Below are positions 1-11,371 of a stretch of DNA of 64,000 bases, in pieces. The stretch is from Panaeolus papilionaceus (taxonomy: Eukaryota > Basidiomycota > Agaricomycetes > Agaricales), in assembly GCA_015501605.1 (NCBI GenBank), contig JADNRZ010000001.1, positions 2,418,001 through 2,482,000 of the forward strand, given 5' to 3'. The notes under the pieces are model-generated. The model was not told where the DNA came from and searched no databases. It worked only from the letters and a program-made list of their open reading frames with translations. A program made the translations under genes and the position numbers. Position 1 is the stretch's first letter. Every line of letters starts with the position of its first letter.

Positions 1-118
1 TAAAAGACCATTACCATCAAGTACTACACATACACGTGCTGTTATGTAATCATACTCCGAAAAAAACTATGAAGAGTGACGAAACTTTCAACGGTTCACC
101 CTTTACTACCTATCCACC

Positions 119-2577
119 ATGGAGAACAGGTCATCTTCCACTTATATCACTGTAGCAGCAGTCACTCTCGCAGCAGGTCTTGCTGCTTATGCTGTATACT
201 TTGACTACAAGCGCAGGAACGATGTAGAGTTCCGTAAAAAGCTCCGTAAGTACTTGTAACGTCGTCTTTGAACGTTGAACTAAACATTTTCCCCAACAGG
301 CAAAGAAAAAAAACGCGTCGAAAAGTCTGTTGCTCAGTCAAAGGAGACAGAGACTAACGAGGCCTCAGCGAGCTTGTCTCCAGAAACCTTGAAAGACGTG
401 TTGGCTCAAATCAAAAAGGAACCCCTTCCTCAATCCCAGGAGGACAAGGAGGCCTACTTCATGCAACAAGTCAGTGTCGGTGAACAATTGGCTGCCCAAG
501 GTATGTAGTAGCTTTCAAGTATAGCTCTTCTTTAACGCCATTTTCTCGTTTAAAGGTCCTGTATTTTATCTCCCAGCTGCTTCAGCTTTCTTCCGCGCCC
601 TCCGAATTTACCCATCACCTGTTGAACTCATTGTCATCTACGAAAAGACCATTGTTCGCCCCGTCTTCGAAGTAAGCGGCGTTTTGAACCTTGGGGCTAC
701 AACATTTCCTAACATGTCTTTTAGCTCATCATGGCTCTGACCAATTTGGATGTGAGTAGTCCAAGTCCCAGCTTGGAGCCTTCCAGCTCGATTGTAGAAG
801 AAGTACCCGAAGAACCTCAGGATTCCAAAGACTCTAGTCCCTCTCGGGGCCCTCCTTCTGAGACGTCTTCTCAGGAATGGGACAGAGTCACAGATCCAGG
901 ATCGCAGAACACATCATAAGCACATTGTTGCTGTGAAAGCAGCCCCAGTCAACGTGCTTGTTCATTGAGTTGCTGGTCATGAAGGGGACTAGGTCATAGG
1001 ACGATTGCCTGTAGGGCACATACGCGCTTCAGTTTCTTCGAGATCTTTCTTTGTTTGCTTCATCACCACGCCACATTCTAATATACTCTTTTATTTCTTC
1101 TCGGTGCTTTCTTCACTTTCTCCAGGTCCAAGATAGAATCGGAGGTGAGCTACGTAAGACCGGTTTGTTTGTGGAGCCTATTCTCATCTTCCCCATCTTC
1201 AGCCTATTATGACCACTTCCCTCCCGCAAGCACAAACGTCTCTGTTGTTAGCCGTGAAGTCACACCTGGTCAAACCCGTCATGTCCTTATTGTCAACAAA
1301 GATTTCGCTGCTGGGAATGTCATCTATAAGGTTCAACATATTGATACACTTCCATACTCAGCTCATGACTGATATTCTATGCAGGAATTCCCTGTTGTAA
1401 CCGCGCTTGACCCAGATCTCCTGACAAAGGGGACGCACTGCGGTCAATGCCTGCGTCCTATTGAACCGGAAATGTCTCTCCAACTCCCTAAGGACGACAG
1501 CAGTCAAAATGCCTTCGAATTGACATACTGTTCCAAGGACTGTATGGTCAACTCTAAGAAGCAATCTCACACTCTTTTGTTCACCCTCGACTCTCCTCTT
1601 CCTGCTGAAATCCCTGCCGGTCCTCCCATGCCGAATCAGAACGAGGAACGCCATGCTGCTCAGGAAAAGTTTGCTCAATATATCAAACGTGAAAATCGCT
1701 CCATTCCTTTACTCGTCTCTCGTTTCGTTGCCCGTCAAGTGGCCGCTGAGACCCAGAAAATGGTTGAGGCTACTAACCCTGGTGCTAAAAAGACTGGGCC
1801 TATTGAAGGTGATTACACCAACTCTGAAGCCCAGTCGGAGAGCTATGCTCTTGCCGATCACATCGAACGATTGCGATACCTCGAAGTTGTTCCTAACAAA
1901 GAGGAACTTCAACTTTTCACCGATGTCTTGAAGACAGGTCTCCCAGGACTGGAAGAGTTTATCACGGAGGAGCGACATATTACTCTTACAGGAAAAATGG
2001 CGTATAACGTGTTTGGCGTCTGCTTCGGAGGGGGACGCAGTGATAAGGTAAGTTACCACAAAACTCCGATTTGGGATGCACCCTAAAAATAAACTTATCT
2101 GTTTAGCCTGCCCCTACCCAACGCCCTGAGGACGTCGAAAAGACTCGCACACCTTACGGAACTCAGCGTCAAGTCGGTAGCGCTCTCTACACAGTTTCCT
2201 CGTACCTTACACACTCCTGTCAACCCTCCGCCCGCCCTTCGTTTAGCTCTGGCACAGCCGAGATGTCTATCGTTGCCAACAAGGATTTAAAGAAGGGCGA
2301 CATCCTCACCATTGCCTATGTTGACGTCACTCAATACTCAGACGAATCTGTGGTTGACTGCAGGCGCAGGAGGCGTGTTGAGCTTGCCCGGGGCTGGCGC
2401 TTTGCTTGCACCTGCGAGAGATGCAACGAAGAGGCTAATGCTATGACTTCCGAGGAGAAACAGGCAAACCCAGAAGTCGAGCAGAAGGACGAGTCCAAGG
2501 TGGAGGAGAGTGTCAAGAAATATGCAGCAGGGTCTTTCAGCGGCACCAAGGACAGTGCTGACGCCGACATAGAGTAA
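119..2577 (+). CDS. TOM20: TOM20 (MAS20) mitochondrial import receptor fused by splicing to a SET-domain methyltransferase-like protein
   Basis: The first exons (119-245, 300-500, 556-671, 725-) encode an N-terminal membrane anchor followed by a basic linker (YFDYKRRND, FRKKLRKEKKR) and the MAS20 receptor core. This is the outer-membrane receptor that recognises mitochondrial presequences. Read straight on, the ORF stops at 917-919 and gives a 212-residue TOM20. A good donor (GAT|GTGAGT) at 752 can instead join 751 to 1126, a 19-nt micro-exon, then to 1203-1330, 1385-2047 and 2107-2577. That gives an in-frame 583-residue protein. Its second half has MYND-like cysteines (HCGQC, YCSKDC), the SET signature (YLTHSC, then GDILTIAYVDV) and a post-SET CTCERC, as in SET5/SMYD proteins. 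The SET half has no start codon of its own in frame: upstream of 1126 the frame runs to a TAG near 1009 without a Met. I infer the fusion from phases and splice sites. The substrate of the SET part is unknown. Confidence 0.8.
752..1125 (+). other. Alternative intron / TOM20 stop-containing tail
   Basis: If retained, this segment supplies the Ser/Pro/Glu-rich 55-residue TOM20 C-terminal tail and the TAA at 917-919. If removed, it joins TOM20 to the SET exons in phase 0. At 374 nt it is several times longer than the other introns here. Downstream of the stop it also holds a poly-pyrimidine tract ending in the acceptor CTCCAG at 1120-1125. Confidence 0.6.
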
Positions 2578-3187
2578 TAAGTCACATCACCTACTTAACA
2601 CAACATAATTCTAGGACGTTCGGATGGGAACCTTTCCATGTCCCTGTAACTTAAAAAGGAGTTGTTTACTCTTAATCGCAGTCTCATCCGTCTTAGTTTT
2701 TATCCCTTCCTTTTATATACCAGGACGTTACTAGCTAAACTTGAAAAATACCTCGTAATATAATATGACCCCACTTGAACAGACCCACACTTGATGCATT
2801 ACCAGAAAATATACAACGAAATGAAGATGACGACGCAAGCTATTCCACAAGATTGTACCATACAATATAATAAAAAAAGTGTTACAAACGTACAAATTGG
2901 TAGAATGTATGGCAAGAAATAAGTTCCAAACATCGAGAAATGTGAATGATATGGATGATATGTCGAATATACAAGAGACCGAAAGTTTCGAGTAAAAAGG
3001 GCAGTAAAGTAGGTCATCAGAACATAGAATAAGGTATGGTAAAATACTGAAACTTCAATGGATGTGATGGAAGATACTGTTGATAAAAACATAAATACAT
3101 ACAATGTTGCGAGTTCAATCCAATCGCCAGTAACTTGAAGCGGCAGAGACAAATTACTGTTCCCTCTATATGCGACGACAACAGAGT
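2578..3187. other. Intergenic, convergent 3' ends
   Basis: This AT-rich spacer lies between the stop of the TOM20-SET gene and the stop of the minus-strand gene at 3188. It should hold both 3' UTRs. I see no gene in it. Confidence 0.6.
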
Positions 3188-6125
3188 TCAGAGAACCGGC
3201 GCGTCGTTAGCCAAACTCCTCCACATTCCTTCTTCAGGCAGCTCACTCCGCGCTTGCAAGATCTTAAGCGCCTTTTTCCGCCCTCTCTCACCTGACTGAA
3301 CCGTTTCATTCTCAACAACATCACTTTCGCCTCCCGTGTCCTCCTCTTCCTCCTCGCTGGGGAAATCCAGCGTTCCCGGATCCATGGAGCGTGATCTATC
3401 TCTCTCCAGATATGTAGCCTTACGGATGGCAGCTGATGACAAGGGCTTTTGAGCATGTGCAGGCGCTGATGCTGATGCTGCAGGATCTTGTGGCTCCTCG
3501 GTGATTGTGTTTGGAGCTTTATAAGACGCCAGACTGAGAGGTTCGCGGGGTTTGACCCGGTTAATATTCACTGGCAGAGAACCAGCCACCATTGGCCTTG
3601 ATTCATCAAAATGATCTATAATAGGATGAAGGAGTTAGTATAAACCAAAAAGGACGACACATTACCCTGTGAAGGGCGTCATCGATCTGCACAAAACTCA
3701 CTTTCGTCATCATCGTGGCTATCTTCCCGGGAACTCGGGACAGATCTCTTGGTGATATGAATAGCCCCGCCTTCAGGAGATTCGGGTTCCCCAGTTGAAC
3801 CTGATTGGCTAATTTCCTCCTTGGAGCTCTGTCGTCGAGAAAACATCTGCCATGCTTTGCTCTCAGGTGTCCAGGCACCTCGGTGACTGGGAGTATCTGC
3901 CGCCACGAGTTTCCGCAACTCTATATCGCGCTCGCTGAGCGCCGTTGGTGATGGAACTGTAGATGATGCTTTTGAAGTCGTCTGGGAGGTTTCAGCTGAA
4001 GGGGGGATGTTGGAGGCTCGTGGTAAGGATAGAGTAATTGACTGTGATGAATCCATGCCAGGGGAACTACGGACGGATCGAATATACGATGGATTGGGAA
4101 GTGAAGAAGGTCGGAGTGAAGCGAATGACTCCAAAAGTGCTGTGGTATTAGGTGAACGCAATTTGCGTGGCCGTGGTGGTCGAGCAGCGGGTTGTTCCAC
4201 CAGTGGTAGAGACATCGCAGTAGTATGTTCATTGATATCGCTATTTGTACTATTCTCTAAATCTTCCATTGGGAAGATCATCTCTGAGGGAAGCAGTTGA
4301 AGGCCAAGTCTTCAAATTAAATGTGATATCTCTTACCTCTGGGGTCTTCGCTCGAAGCTGCTTCTTTCTCATCACCAGCAACCTTCTGATTTGTTTGAAT
4401 TGTTACAACGGCAGGTTCAACATCGAATGTGACCTTTCGCTTTCCTTTGTCTCGTCCCCGGGTAGGTCCAGCATCATGGTCAAGCGCAGGCTTGTCTCTT
4501 GATGAAGTACGCCCCGTTGCTTGTGTCTTCTTCGGTTTCCTGCCAACTGAGCCAGAAACAGAAGTAGAAGGTCCGGGTTGTGTCTCTTGAGTTTGCCGTG
4601 TTCCCTGTGCAGTCAACGCTTCCTCTTGCTGGCGTTTATGCCGTGCCATGTCCTCCTCTAGGTTGACGAAATACCTGAAGCTGGCTTGCGTATTGACGGT
4701 ATCATCAACGTTACGCTTTAAATTGATAATTGTATGGCCTTCCACCAGATGATTCCCTTGGACCAAAGTAGAAGAACCGGAGGGTGTAGACGATAAAGTC
4801 TTGCTAGAACTAGACTCCACAGATGATCGAGTAACAGGACCGGTTGGAGATTGGCTTTGAGAATGCCGAGGGTGGTGAAAACTTGATGTCGCTAATGATG
4901 CTGAAAGCGCCGAAACCCTTGGAACTGATGAGACGGTAGGAGGATGCGACACAGGGTTAACAGATACAGGTACAAAACTCCTGACAGTCACGGATGATGA
5001 CATGCGTGCAGGACTAACCACACCATTTGTCGAAAATCTTTCGCTTCCTCGCACTGGGGAACGTGCGGTAGAGTGCCTTTGATTTCGCTCCTGTACTTCA
5101 TTTAAATGACCGCGGAAACTCTTCCATAGCGCTTCAACTTGAGATCGAAAGCTCTGTTCCATCGCTTCAACTCCGGCAATTTCGGTCTTTATGAAATTTG
5201 CGACCCGCCGTTCAGCTTCCGACCGTAATCGTTTCGACTCTTTGTCTGCAATGTCTGCAAGGAGTGCGAAGATGGGATGCGATGGTGTAAAGGGCGGTGG
5301 CAAGTAAAGGGGTAGCATGTCTGAAAGGTAATTGGGTATCGTCGGCTCTTCATGTGACTCTTCCTTTGGTGGCTTAAGCTGAACATCGTCCTTGGCAAGA
5401 GACTTGCGGAGTGATGACGGCGATGTCGAGGTCGATGGCAGCAACAAAGAGAAAATACTTGCGTAATCCGGCGATGATTGCGCCTGCGAAATCTTCTCTC
5501 TCGACTACGCAATAGAAAAGGAGTCAGTTCGTATCATGCAGTTACGGCGAAGATAAAACGTAATCTCTTCCAGTGCATTGTCGCGCTCCATTGGCAGCAA
5601 CTGCCCAAGGTATAGACACGCTACCAGTATTTTTTTTTTCGTTACAAAGGTTAGAATGAAACCTACCAGTGCATCCTTATGAACATCTATCCATCCACTG
5701 GCGCTTTTCATTACATCATGCTCGACCCATTCCTCGGTAGGAAGCAAGACCGAGTCTTTGAGGTCCACTTCCTCAGAGATAATTTGGTGCACGCGATAAA
5801 TTGCTATATCGCAGAAAAGACACGTTACTGCTGTAAATCGGGAGCATCGCGATGTGCCAGGAATGGGCTCTCCCTTGGTACTTATCCGCACTGTAACCTG
5901 TGGATGAGCCTAAGACCAAAAAAAGTATTTGAGTATTTTATAAAATCAATAGCTCTATTGTAAACCTACGACTAATATTCCATCGTCAGCTACAAAAACT
6001 GGGACATAATCCTTGCTTGGAGGATAATCTGGTGGGTCAGAGGGTGGAGTTGAAGGTGTTATGCGGACATTGAGACACTTGCAAGCATATGCTACATTCT
6101 CCGTTAATTCAGAGAGGTTGGCCAT
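3188..6125 (-). CDS. Conserved-looking fungal orphan with N-terminal CxC/CxxC motif
   Basis: I do not recognise the family. The model has six exons (6125-5970, 5897-5667, 5600-5546, 5497-4337, 4283-3702, 3615-3188) whose phases agree, giving about 870 residues. The start is the first in-frame ATG, because the reading frame upstream of 6125 has no Met before a stop. The N-terminal 150 residues look folded. They carry YACKCLNVRI and, after the first intron, TCLFCDIAIYRV, two cysteine pairs spaced like a small zinc ribbon. Residues around 200-270 contain a charged helical stretch (DKESKRLRSEAERRV). The rest is Ser/Thr/Pro-rich with basic patches and an acidic run (EEEEED) near the C terminus, typical of a disordered nuclear or scaffold protein. 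The exon 3/4 junction is the least certain part. Zinc binding is inferred from cysteine spacing only. Confidence 0.7.
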
Positions 6126-6467
6126 GGGATGGCAGATATCAAATGAGAATGAAAGATTATTGAAGGAGCCGTTGTAGTCGTTGGACGTGGTTTGTGTCAA
6201 CTCTTTAGGTTCGGAGTGCGGTTCCGGATCGGGAAGCCGGGTTCTGGCGGACTTTAAAGTCGGATTTTAAATCCCACTCGGCTTCATATTGGCTTTTCCC
6301 TTCAATCTGACCGGTTTACTCCAGTTCTCTCCCTTGAGATCCACACCTTTGACTGATAAACGTAACCGCCTATGTATCTGAGAATAGAATAATAGTTCTC
6401 ATATTTTCAAATAGTAACTACTTTCTCTCTCTTCCTATTTCCCCGAGGAATTCTGCCCCACAAGTCT
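6126..6467. other. Intergenic spacer
   Basis: Promoter side of the orphan at 3188-6125 and 3' side of the CLPTM1-type gene. It is AT- and CT-rich. I see no ORF or RNA gene. Confidence 0.5.
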
Positions 6468-9373
6468 CTATTTATCTTTCTTGCTTTCTCCTTTGACTGC
6501 ATCCACATCTGATTTCATCACTTGTCCATATTCGTTAACCCGTTTAGGATCAATTCGATAAATCCAGCGCTGTACTCTGCGTTAGCGGGTGCTTTGTCGT
6601 TTGATTATCGCTGAATGAAACGCACCTGATATAAGAAGATGAGGAAAACAACATCATCCCTATATAATTAACACAGAAAAGATCCCGTTCATCCTTAGTA
6701 CCATCACAGGTATCCAACCCAACAGGTTGGCTTACCGGAAACAGGCCAAGCGATGCAAGAATGGCATCTTAATACAGAAACTAGTGGTTGCACATGAGTA
6801 TCACCGTCACATTAATAATCGCGGCTAGAGAACGTACGCAAACAGATCGTCAACGACAGTAGACAATGTCTTGTAAACCATGGCCTTCATGGGCATGTGC
6901 GCCACACTCTGACGATAAAAATAGATATGAGGGGTGTTCAAATATCATCATGCGAGGAGATCCAAACCTTTAGTTTATAGTTGATAATCAACTGGGGAAT
7001 TAGTTGTGCCTAGAGATAATGTTAGTCGTAGCCGGAGCCTTAGAATAGATCGACTAAATGTTGTCTTACAAATCCAAACATATATACGAAGGACGTGAGT
7101 GTCGAGATAATGAAACTATACCACCCTCTGTGTGATTCATAAATCAGAGAGTAAACGGTGTAGCCTGCAAGAAGGGGGATCGCCACATATGAAACGTATC
7201 GGAAGGCCAATTGGTCGTATCTGGGAATTTGCAGTCCGAGTAAATTACAGGAATCCTTGGAAATGAAAGTTGAGCACATACTCCTGTGTCTTTTTTTCAT
7301 CTTCGCTGAGAACATGCTTATCTTTAAAGGTAAACGACGCGCGGTCAGCAATAGTAGCTGTGCCTCCAATGAAGCAGCATACCTGTAATTTCCAGCTTGT
7401 ATGGAAGTGAAGAACCCGGCGGTGATGCCACCACATTGATATTAACAGCTTTGGTTATCTAATGGGTTATGGTCATAAAAAGCAAGCACACCGCAGTATT
7501 TCAAACATGGCACATACCTTCCACGCTTCGATAAGAACACCCATGCCAGAGCCCATGAGAATCATCCAGCTGGTGTTTTCGTTGTTATCTATAAGATATA
7601 GCAGAATCACCAATTGAACGAAGACATTCGTCACAATCTGCAAAGCAGCGATCAATACAGTGACCTATACGATTAGATAAAACGAAACGAACCGTTCTGT
7701 TGAAAGAGATTCGGAACAGCGAACAAGTTAGTAAAATACGATTAGTCTTTGGCACCACACTTCCCACCTGACGGAAACACCGGTCATTTCTTTCTTTTCG
7801 CGCCAATGGGAAACATCCGACTTGAACGCCAACATTTCGAAGCTTATGATAGTCAAAATATGAGACCAATACGCCCGAAAATAGCTTTAACACCGCACTC
7901 ACACAACATGAAGGACGCTGACTATTCCAGTCAACATCAAGAAGTATGAGTTCGTTTCCAAAAGCATCCGCTTGACTTCGTCGAGCTCAGCTCCAGCGCT
8001 CGCTCCTTGTTGCTTCGCCGCTTCATTAAAACCGTGGGTCATGGACGCAAAAATCTGGAACTTGAAAAATGACATGGGCTGGTAAGTAATACGAAGGGGT
8101 AGCGATGGTGTTGTCTCGTTGATTTGAATGTAGTGCGAACGAAGGTGCCAAAACTCGTTAGGGAAAATGATAGGCCTGTAAAATCCTTTGGTACCCGTTT
8201 CATCGCGTTTGTCCGGGACCAGATGGACATCTGGTTCGAACGTGCTGTTAGAAAAATGTTTGAATCGGAGGGCGCGTCCTTACGTTCAAGTAACGGGGGA
8301 GGCAGCGTGTTATACTGAACAACGGATGCGTCCGAAATCAATGCAAGAGTAACATTCTATATACAAGGAGGTTGAGAACTTCTGTCAAAAGATACAATTA
8401 ATGTGCGCACCGTATGCCAATGCGGCGCGATAACATCCGGCTGTTGATTAAATCAGTTTGAGCAGGTGTACATCCCTATTCAAATAATGGAACCATACCT
8501 CCTCTACCTCTCCTGCCTCTTGTTCAGTGACACTACTCAGAAGGTGCTTTTCTTTTCGAATTTTCGTTCGATGGAGGTACGGGGTAAGCACTAAAATGTC
8601 TGTTGACAGGTGGTGTTTATCAGATACACAAGGGCTTACATTTACGGACGTATTGAACTCGAGCTGGGTGATAATCCTGATTATTACGAGGATTTGGGCT
8701 AATGCCATCACGGGTCAAATAAATATGGGCCCAGAGGGTACCATTATGTAGTACAGACTGTAGAAAGTGTCACTGTCAGCGTCAGCCTGGATAAATGACG
8801 AAAAACAAAACATACGTCGGGGAATTTAATATCATAGTCCACCATACGGTGGTCATTATAATCTCCGTAAGTTATGTTCTCCCAAACGAAATTAGGCAGT
8901 CCTTCATCTTGAGGGGATTTATTGAAAACGTCAGGATGACCAGAAGTGGAGATATAGACGTGCATGTCCATATTCAAACCAAGCGGCCAATACGGTTGTG
9001 CATGGACAGGTGGAAGCGAATGGGCGTCAATCGTTTGTGGGGTTGGCGATATTGGGTTTCCTGAAGCATCCTTGACTTCCGCGGACGGGACAGCAGGCTT
9101 TCCTTGTTGATTTCCAAAGAGGAATTTGGTAGCTAAAGACGGTAAATGAAATGTCGCAACAGGACCATATTGCTACAAGAACTACGCATACCAAGTTGAG
9201 TGACCACATAAATCATTACCATTTGCTACATTGGCAATTGTGCATTCAGCGCTAGAAAACTCGGAGTAAGTATCAACCACAAAACCTACCTGTGCAATAC
9301 CCAGAAATTTACGGAAACTGGACTCTTCTCCTTCCTGGGGTTGGCCTGCCGGAGCTGGCTGAGGGTCTGGCAT
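6468..9373 (-). CDS. CLPTM1-type multipass membrane protein
   Basis: Member of the CLPTM1 (cleft lip and palate transmembrane protein 1) family, ER/Golgi multipass proteins; mammalian CLPTM1 limits GABA-A receptor trafficking, and the fungal role is less clear. The gene is cut by many small introns. The N terminus is short and Pro/Gln-rich (MPDPQPAPAGQPQEGEESS), followed by the luminal domain with HVYISTSGHPDVF and NITYGDYNDHRMVDYDI. The C-terminal membrane segments include FRYVSYVAIPLLAGYTVYSL and GWYSFIISTLTSFVYMFGF. The family's conserved end is clear: PQLIINYKLKSVAHMPMKA, KTLSTVVDDLFAFCIKMP, then RWIYRIDPKRVNEYG. The start at 9373 is the only ATG in frame. The stop is a TAG at 6468-6470 after a Lys-rich tail (GESKKDK), possibly a KxKxx-like ER signal. 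I see no defects. Confidence 0.88.
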
Positions 9374-10175
9374 GATTACCGAGGTGCAAGTTAAAGCGCG
9401 ACACTTTAACAATGACTAGGTAGTAGAACGACGATGAAAGGAATAGAGTGTTCGCTGTCAATGGGACCCACATCAAGTTTACTTTCGGAGTTCGTGAATC
9501 GTGACGCCTTTGGATGCGATCACGTTATGCATCACCCTGGAATGTTTACGGTACTGCCCCTATTTTCTTTTCAACCTGACTGACTCTGACTGAGTGAGTA
9601 AAATATTTGCATCAAGTACTGAAAAATATAGAGGAAAATATGATACACCGTCGATGACTCCATGGTACGATGTAATATGTGGTAGAAGTTATAAGTACTA
9701 TCAGTCAGGACATTCAAGCAATAAGCTCATCCGTAGCAATAAGCCTGGTAAGAATTTAAGTTTGTATTTTAGAGAGGAAAATCGGACTGGAGGGAAGTAT
9801 AACAATGTTACAGAGTCGTTTCAACAAATATACACCAGAGAAAAGACAAAATTGTCAAGGGCAAATGCATCGCTGGACCAGGGTTCAGTATCTAAAACCA
9901 GTATCTGGCAGGGTGTCGATCTGTGAACAGGAGGTATCAATCAATTATATATAAAGCTGTTGGTGCAGCCAAACTAGGGCTAGGGTAGAACCCTTTTACG
10001 TTTGGGATGGTTCTAAATTCTAATGTACATATGTAGTGAACGGCAGGTGAACGGGTCGGGCAATCAACAAGGATAAGTAGTGGACCGATATAGCAAACGC
10101 TAGCGCACGCTCTCCGATCAAAGGTCGAGGGTTCCGGATGACATCGGGCCTAATGGGCCATTAAATGGGCACTGG

Positions 10176-10193
10176 GTGTGTGCGTGTGTGTGT
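10176..10193. repeat. (GT)n microsatellite
   Basis: Imperfect GT dinucleotide run (TGTGTGCGTGTGTGTGT) in noncoding DNA. Confidence 0.7.
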
Positions 10194-11064
10194 AATGAAA
10201 CGAAGCCCGAAGAAAGGTTTTGACCAATAGCGAACCCTTTGCCACAGAACGAGTCAAATGCTATCCATACGATCAGACGTACTTACTGTCGACTAATTAT
10301 ATAGATCGCAATGTTTCTGGAGGTCTCTGCATAGCGATTGTTCAAAACGTGCAATAGCAACCCTGACGACAATACTTCACTTCTCAACACCATAGCATCA
10401 TCTAAGATGAATCGAAGCGTAATCGATATGTTGTGATATAGTTTTTGGGGACATAGTGCACCCTCTGTTATATATAGAATGAAACACAAAAGGCGATGCC
10501 ATGTTGAGTAAGGATACGAGGTTAGTGGATCATTTCACACTGCAGGTGTAGGGTGCATTTTGTTGCAATGAATTAAATCGAAGGTGGATTAGGGGACCAG
10601 TCTTGTTGTGACATGTCAAATTTGTAGCCGCTACAAAGAAACTCAGCTCTTTGTATCTCGTCTCATCGCACAATCAGCGCTTAATGTACTTATAAAGGAA
10701 ATGCAAAGCGCCCGAGGAACGGTAATTATAATTATGGCCGGGAGAGATAGACGTGATGAAGTTTAAGACAGAAGGACATGAAGTAAAAGGAATCAAAAAG
10801 AAAATAAAAAAATAAAAAAGATTGATTATCAAAACAAGAAGAAGCTATACATAACATCGGAGAAAAGTGACATATTTGAAAAAGTGTATTTACTGTTAAC
10901 ACTACTAATTCAGAAGGTTCTCGAAGGACAGCACAACAAGTCTCACAGACAGAGGTTGACATAGATATTAAATCTGGTGTGAGATGATGTCGTCAAGATA
11001 ACGGTGGTCGGGAACGAACAAATTAGGAAATCAATCTGTTGATGGAACGTTCTTTTGATGGTTT

Positions 11065-11130
11065 CACGTGACCCCGCTAAACAACCCTCTGCCCTGCGGA
11101 TTAAATCATGTGATCTACAACCCTCTGCCC
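11065..11130 (+). promoter_or_regulatory. Duplicated CAYGTGA + ACAACCCTCTGCCC module upstream of 14-3-3
   Basis: A perfect 14-base direct repeat, ACAACCCTCTGCCC, occurs at 11081-11094 and 11117-11130. Each copy is preceded by an E-box-like core: CACGTGA at 11065 and CATGTGA at 11107. The pair lies about 250 bp upstream of the 14-3-3 start codon. The repeat is seen directly in the sequence. A role as a transcription-factor site is inferred from the arrangement. Confidence 0.5.
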
Positions 11131-11371
11131 AAGTTGCTTTATTTCAGGCTCTCCTTTTATTGCCCTTTTTCATTCTTCTCTCACTTATCTAAAACCCCAA
11201 CAACGTGAGCCTCACAACAACTCCCCTCTCCTCATCGTCGATACGCCTTTGCTCATCGTCCCTTTTATTCCGTTAGCCTTATTATCAACCACCCCCCCGC
11301 CTTTTAATCATCGTGAGTCTCAGACGCGTAAAAAAGACGCGTATTTTATCTTATTTTTACTCGTTTTTCAG

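Larger units (their letters stand above)
9374..11371. other. 2 kb intergenic region between divergent CLPTM1 and 14-3-3 genes
   Basis: I see no supported gene. It holds the promoters of both flanking genes, a short TGAC/TGAG-type repeat near 9577-9600, a small GT-repeat at 10176-10193, and the pyrimidine-rich 5' leader of the 14-3-3 gene (about 11140-11371). The open frame at 9594-9926 begins with GTG and shows no recognisable protein. Confidence 0.5.

Noticed and set aside
2799..3152. 117-codon hydrophobic minus-strand frame
   Set aside because: Begins with TTG, lies in an AT-rich 3' region, and its hydrophobicity follows from T-rich composition; no family match.
9594..9926. 110-codon plus-strand frame in the 2 kb intergenic region
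   Set aside because: Starts with GTG; the first ATG comes 20 codons in; composition is random-like and it lies in the CLPTM1 promoter side.
9964..9992. CTAGGGCTAGGGTAG telomere-like repeat
   Set aside because: Only two to three imperfect units; too short to claim an interstitial telomere.
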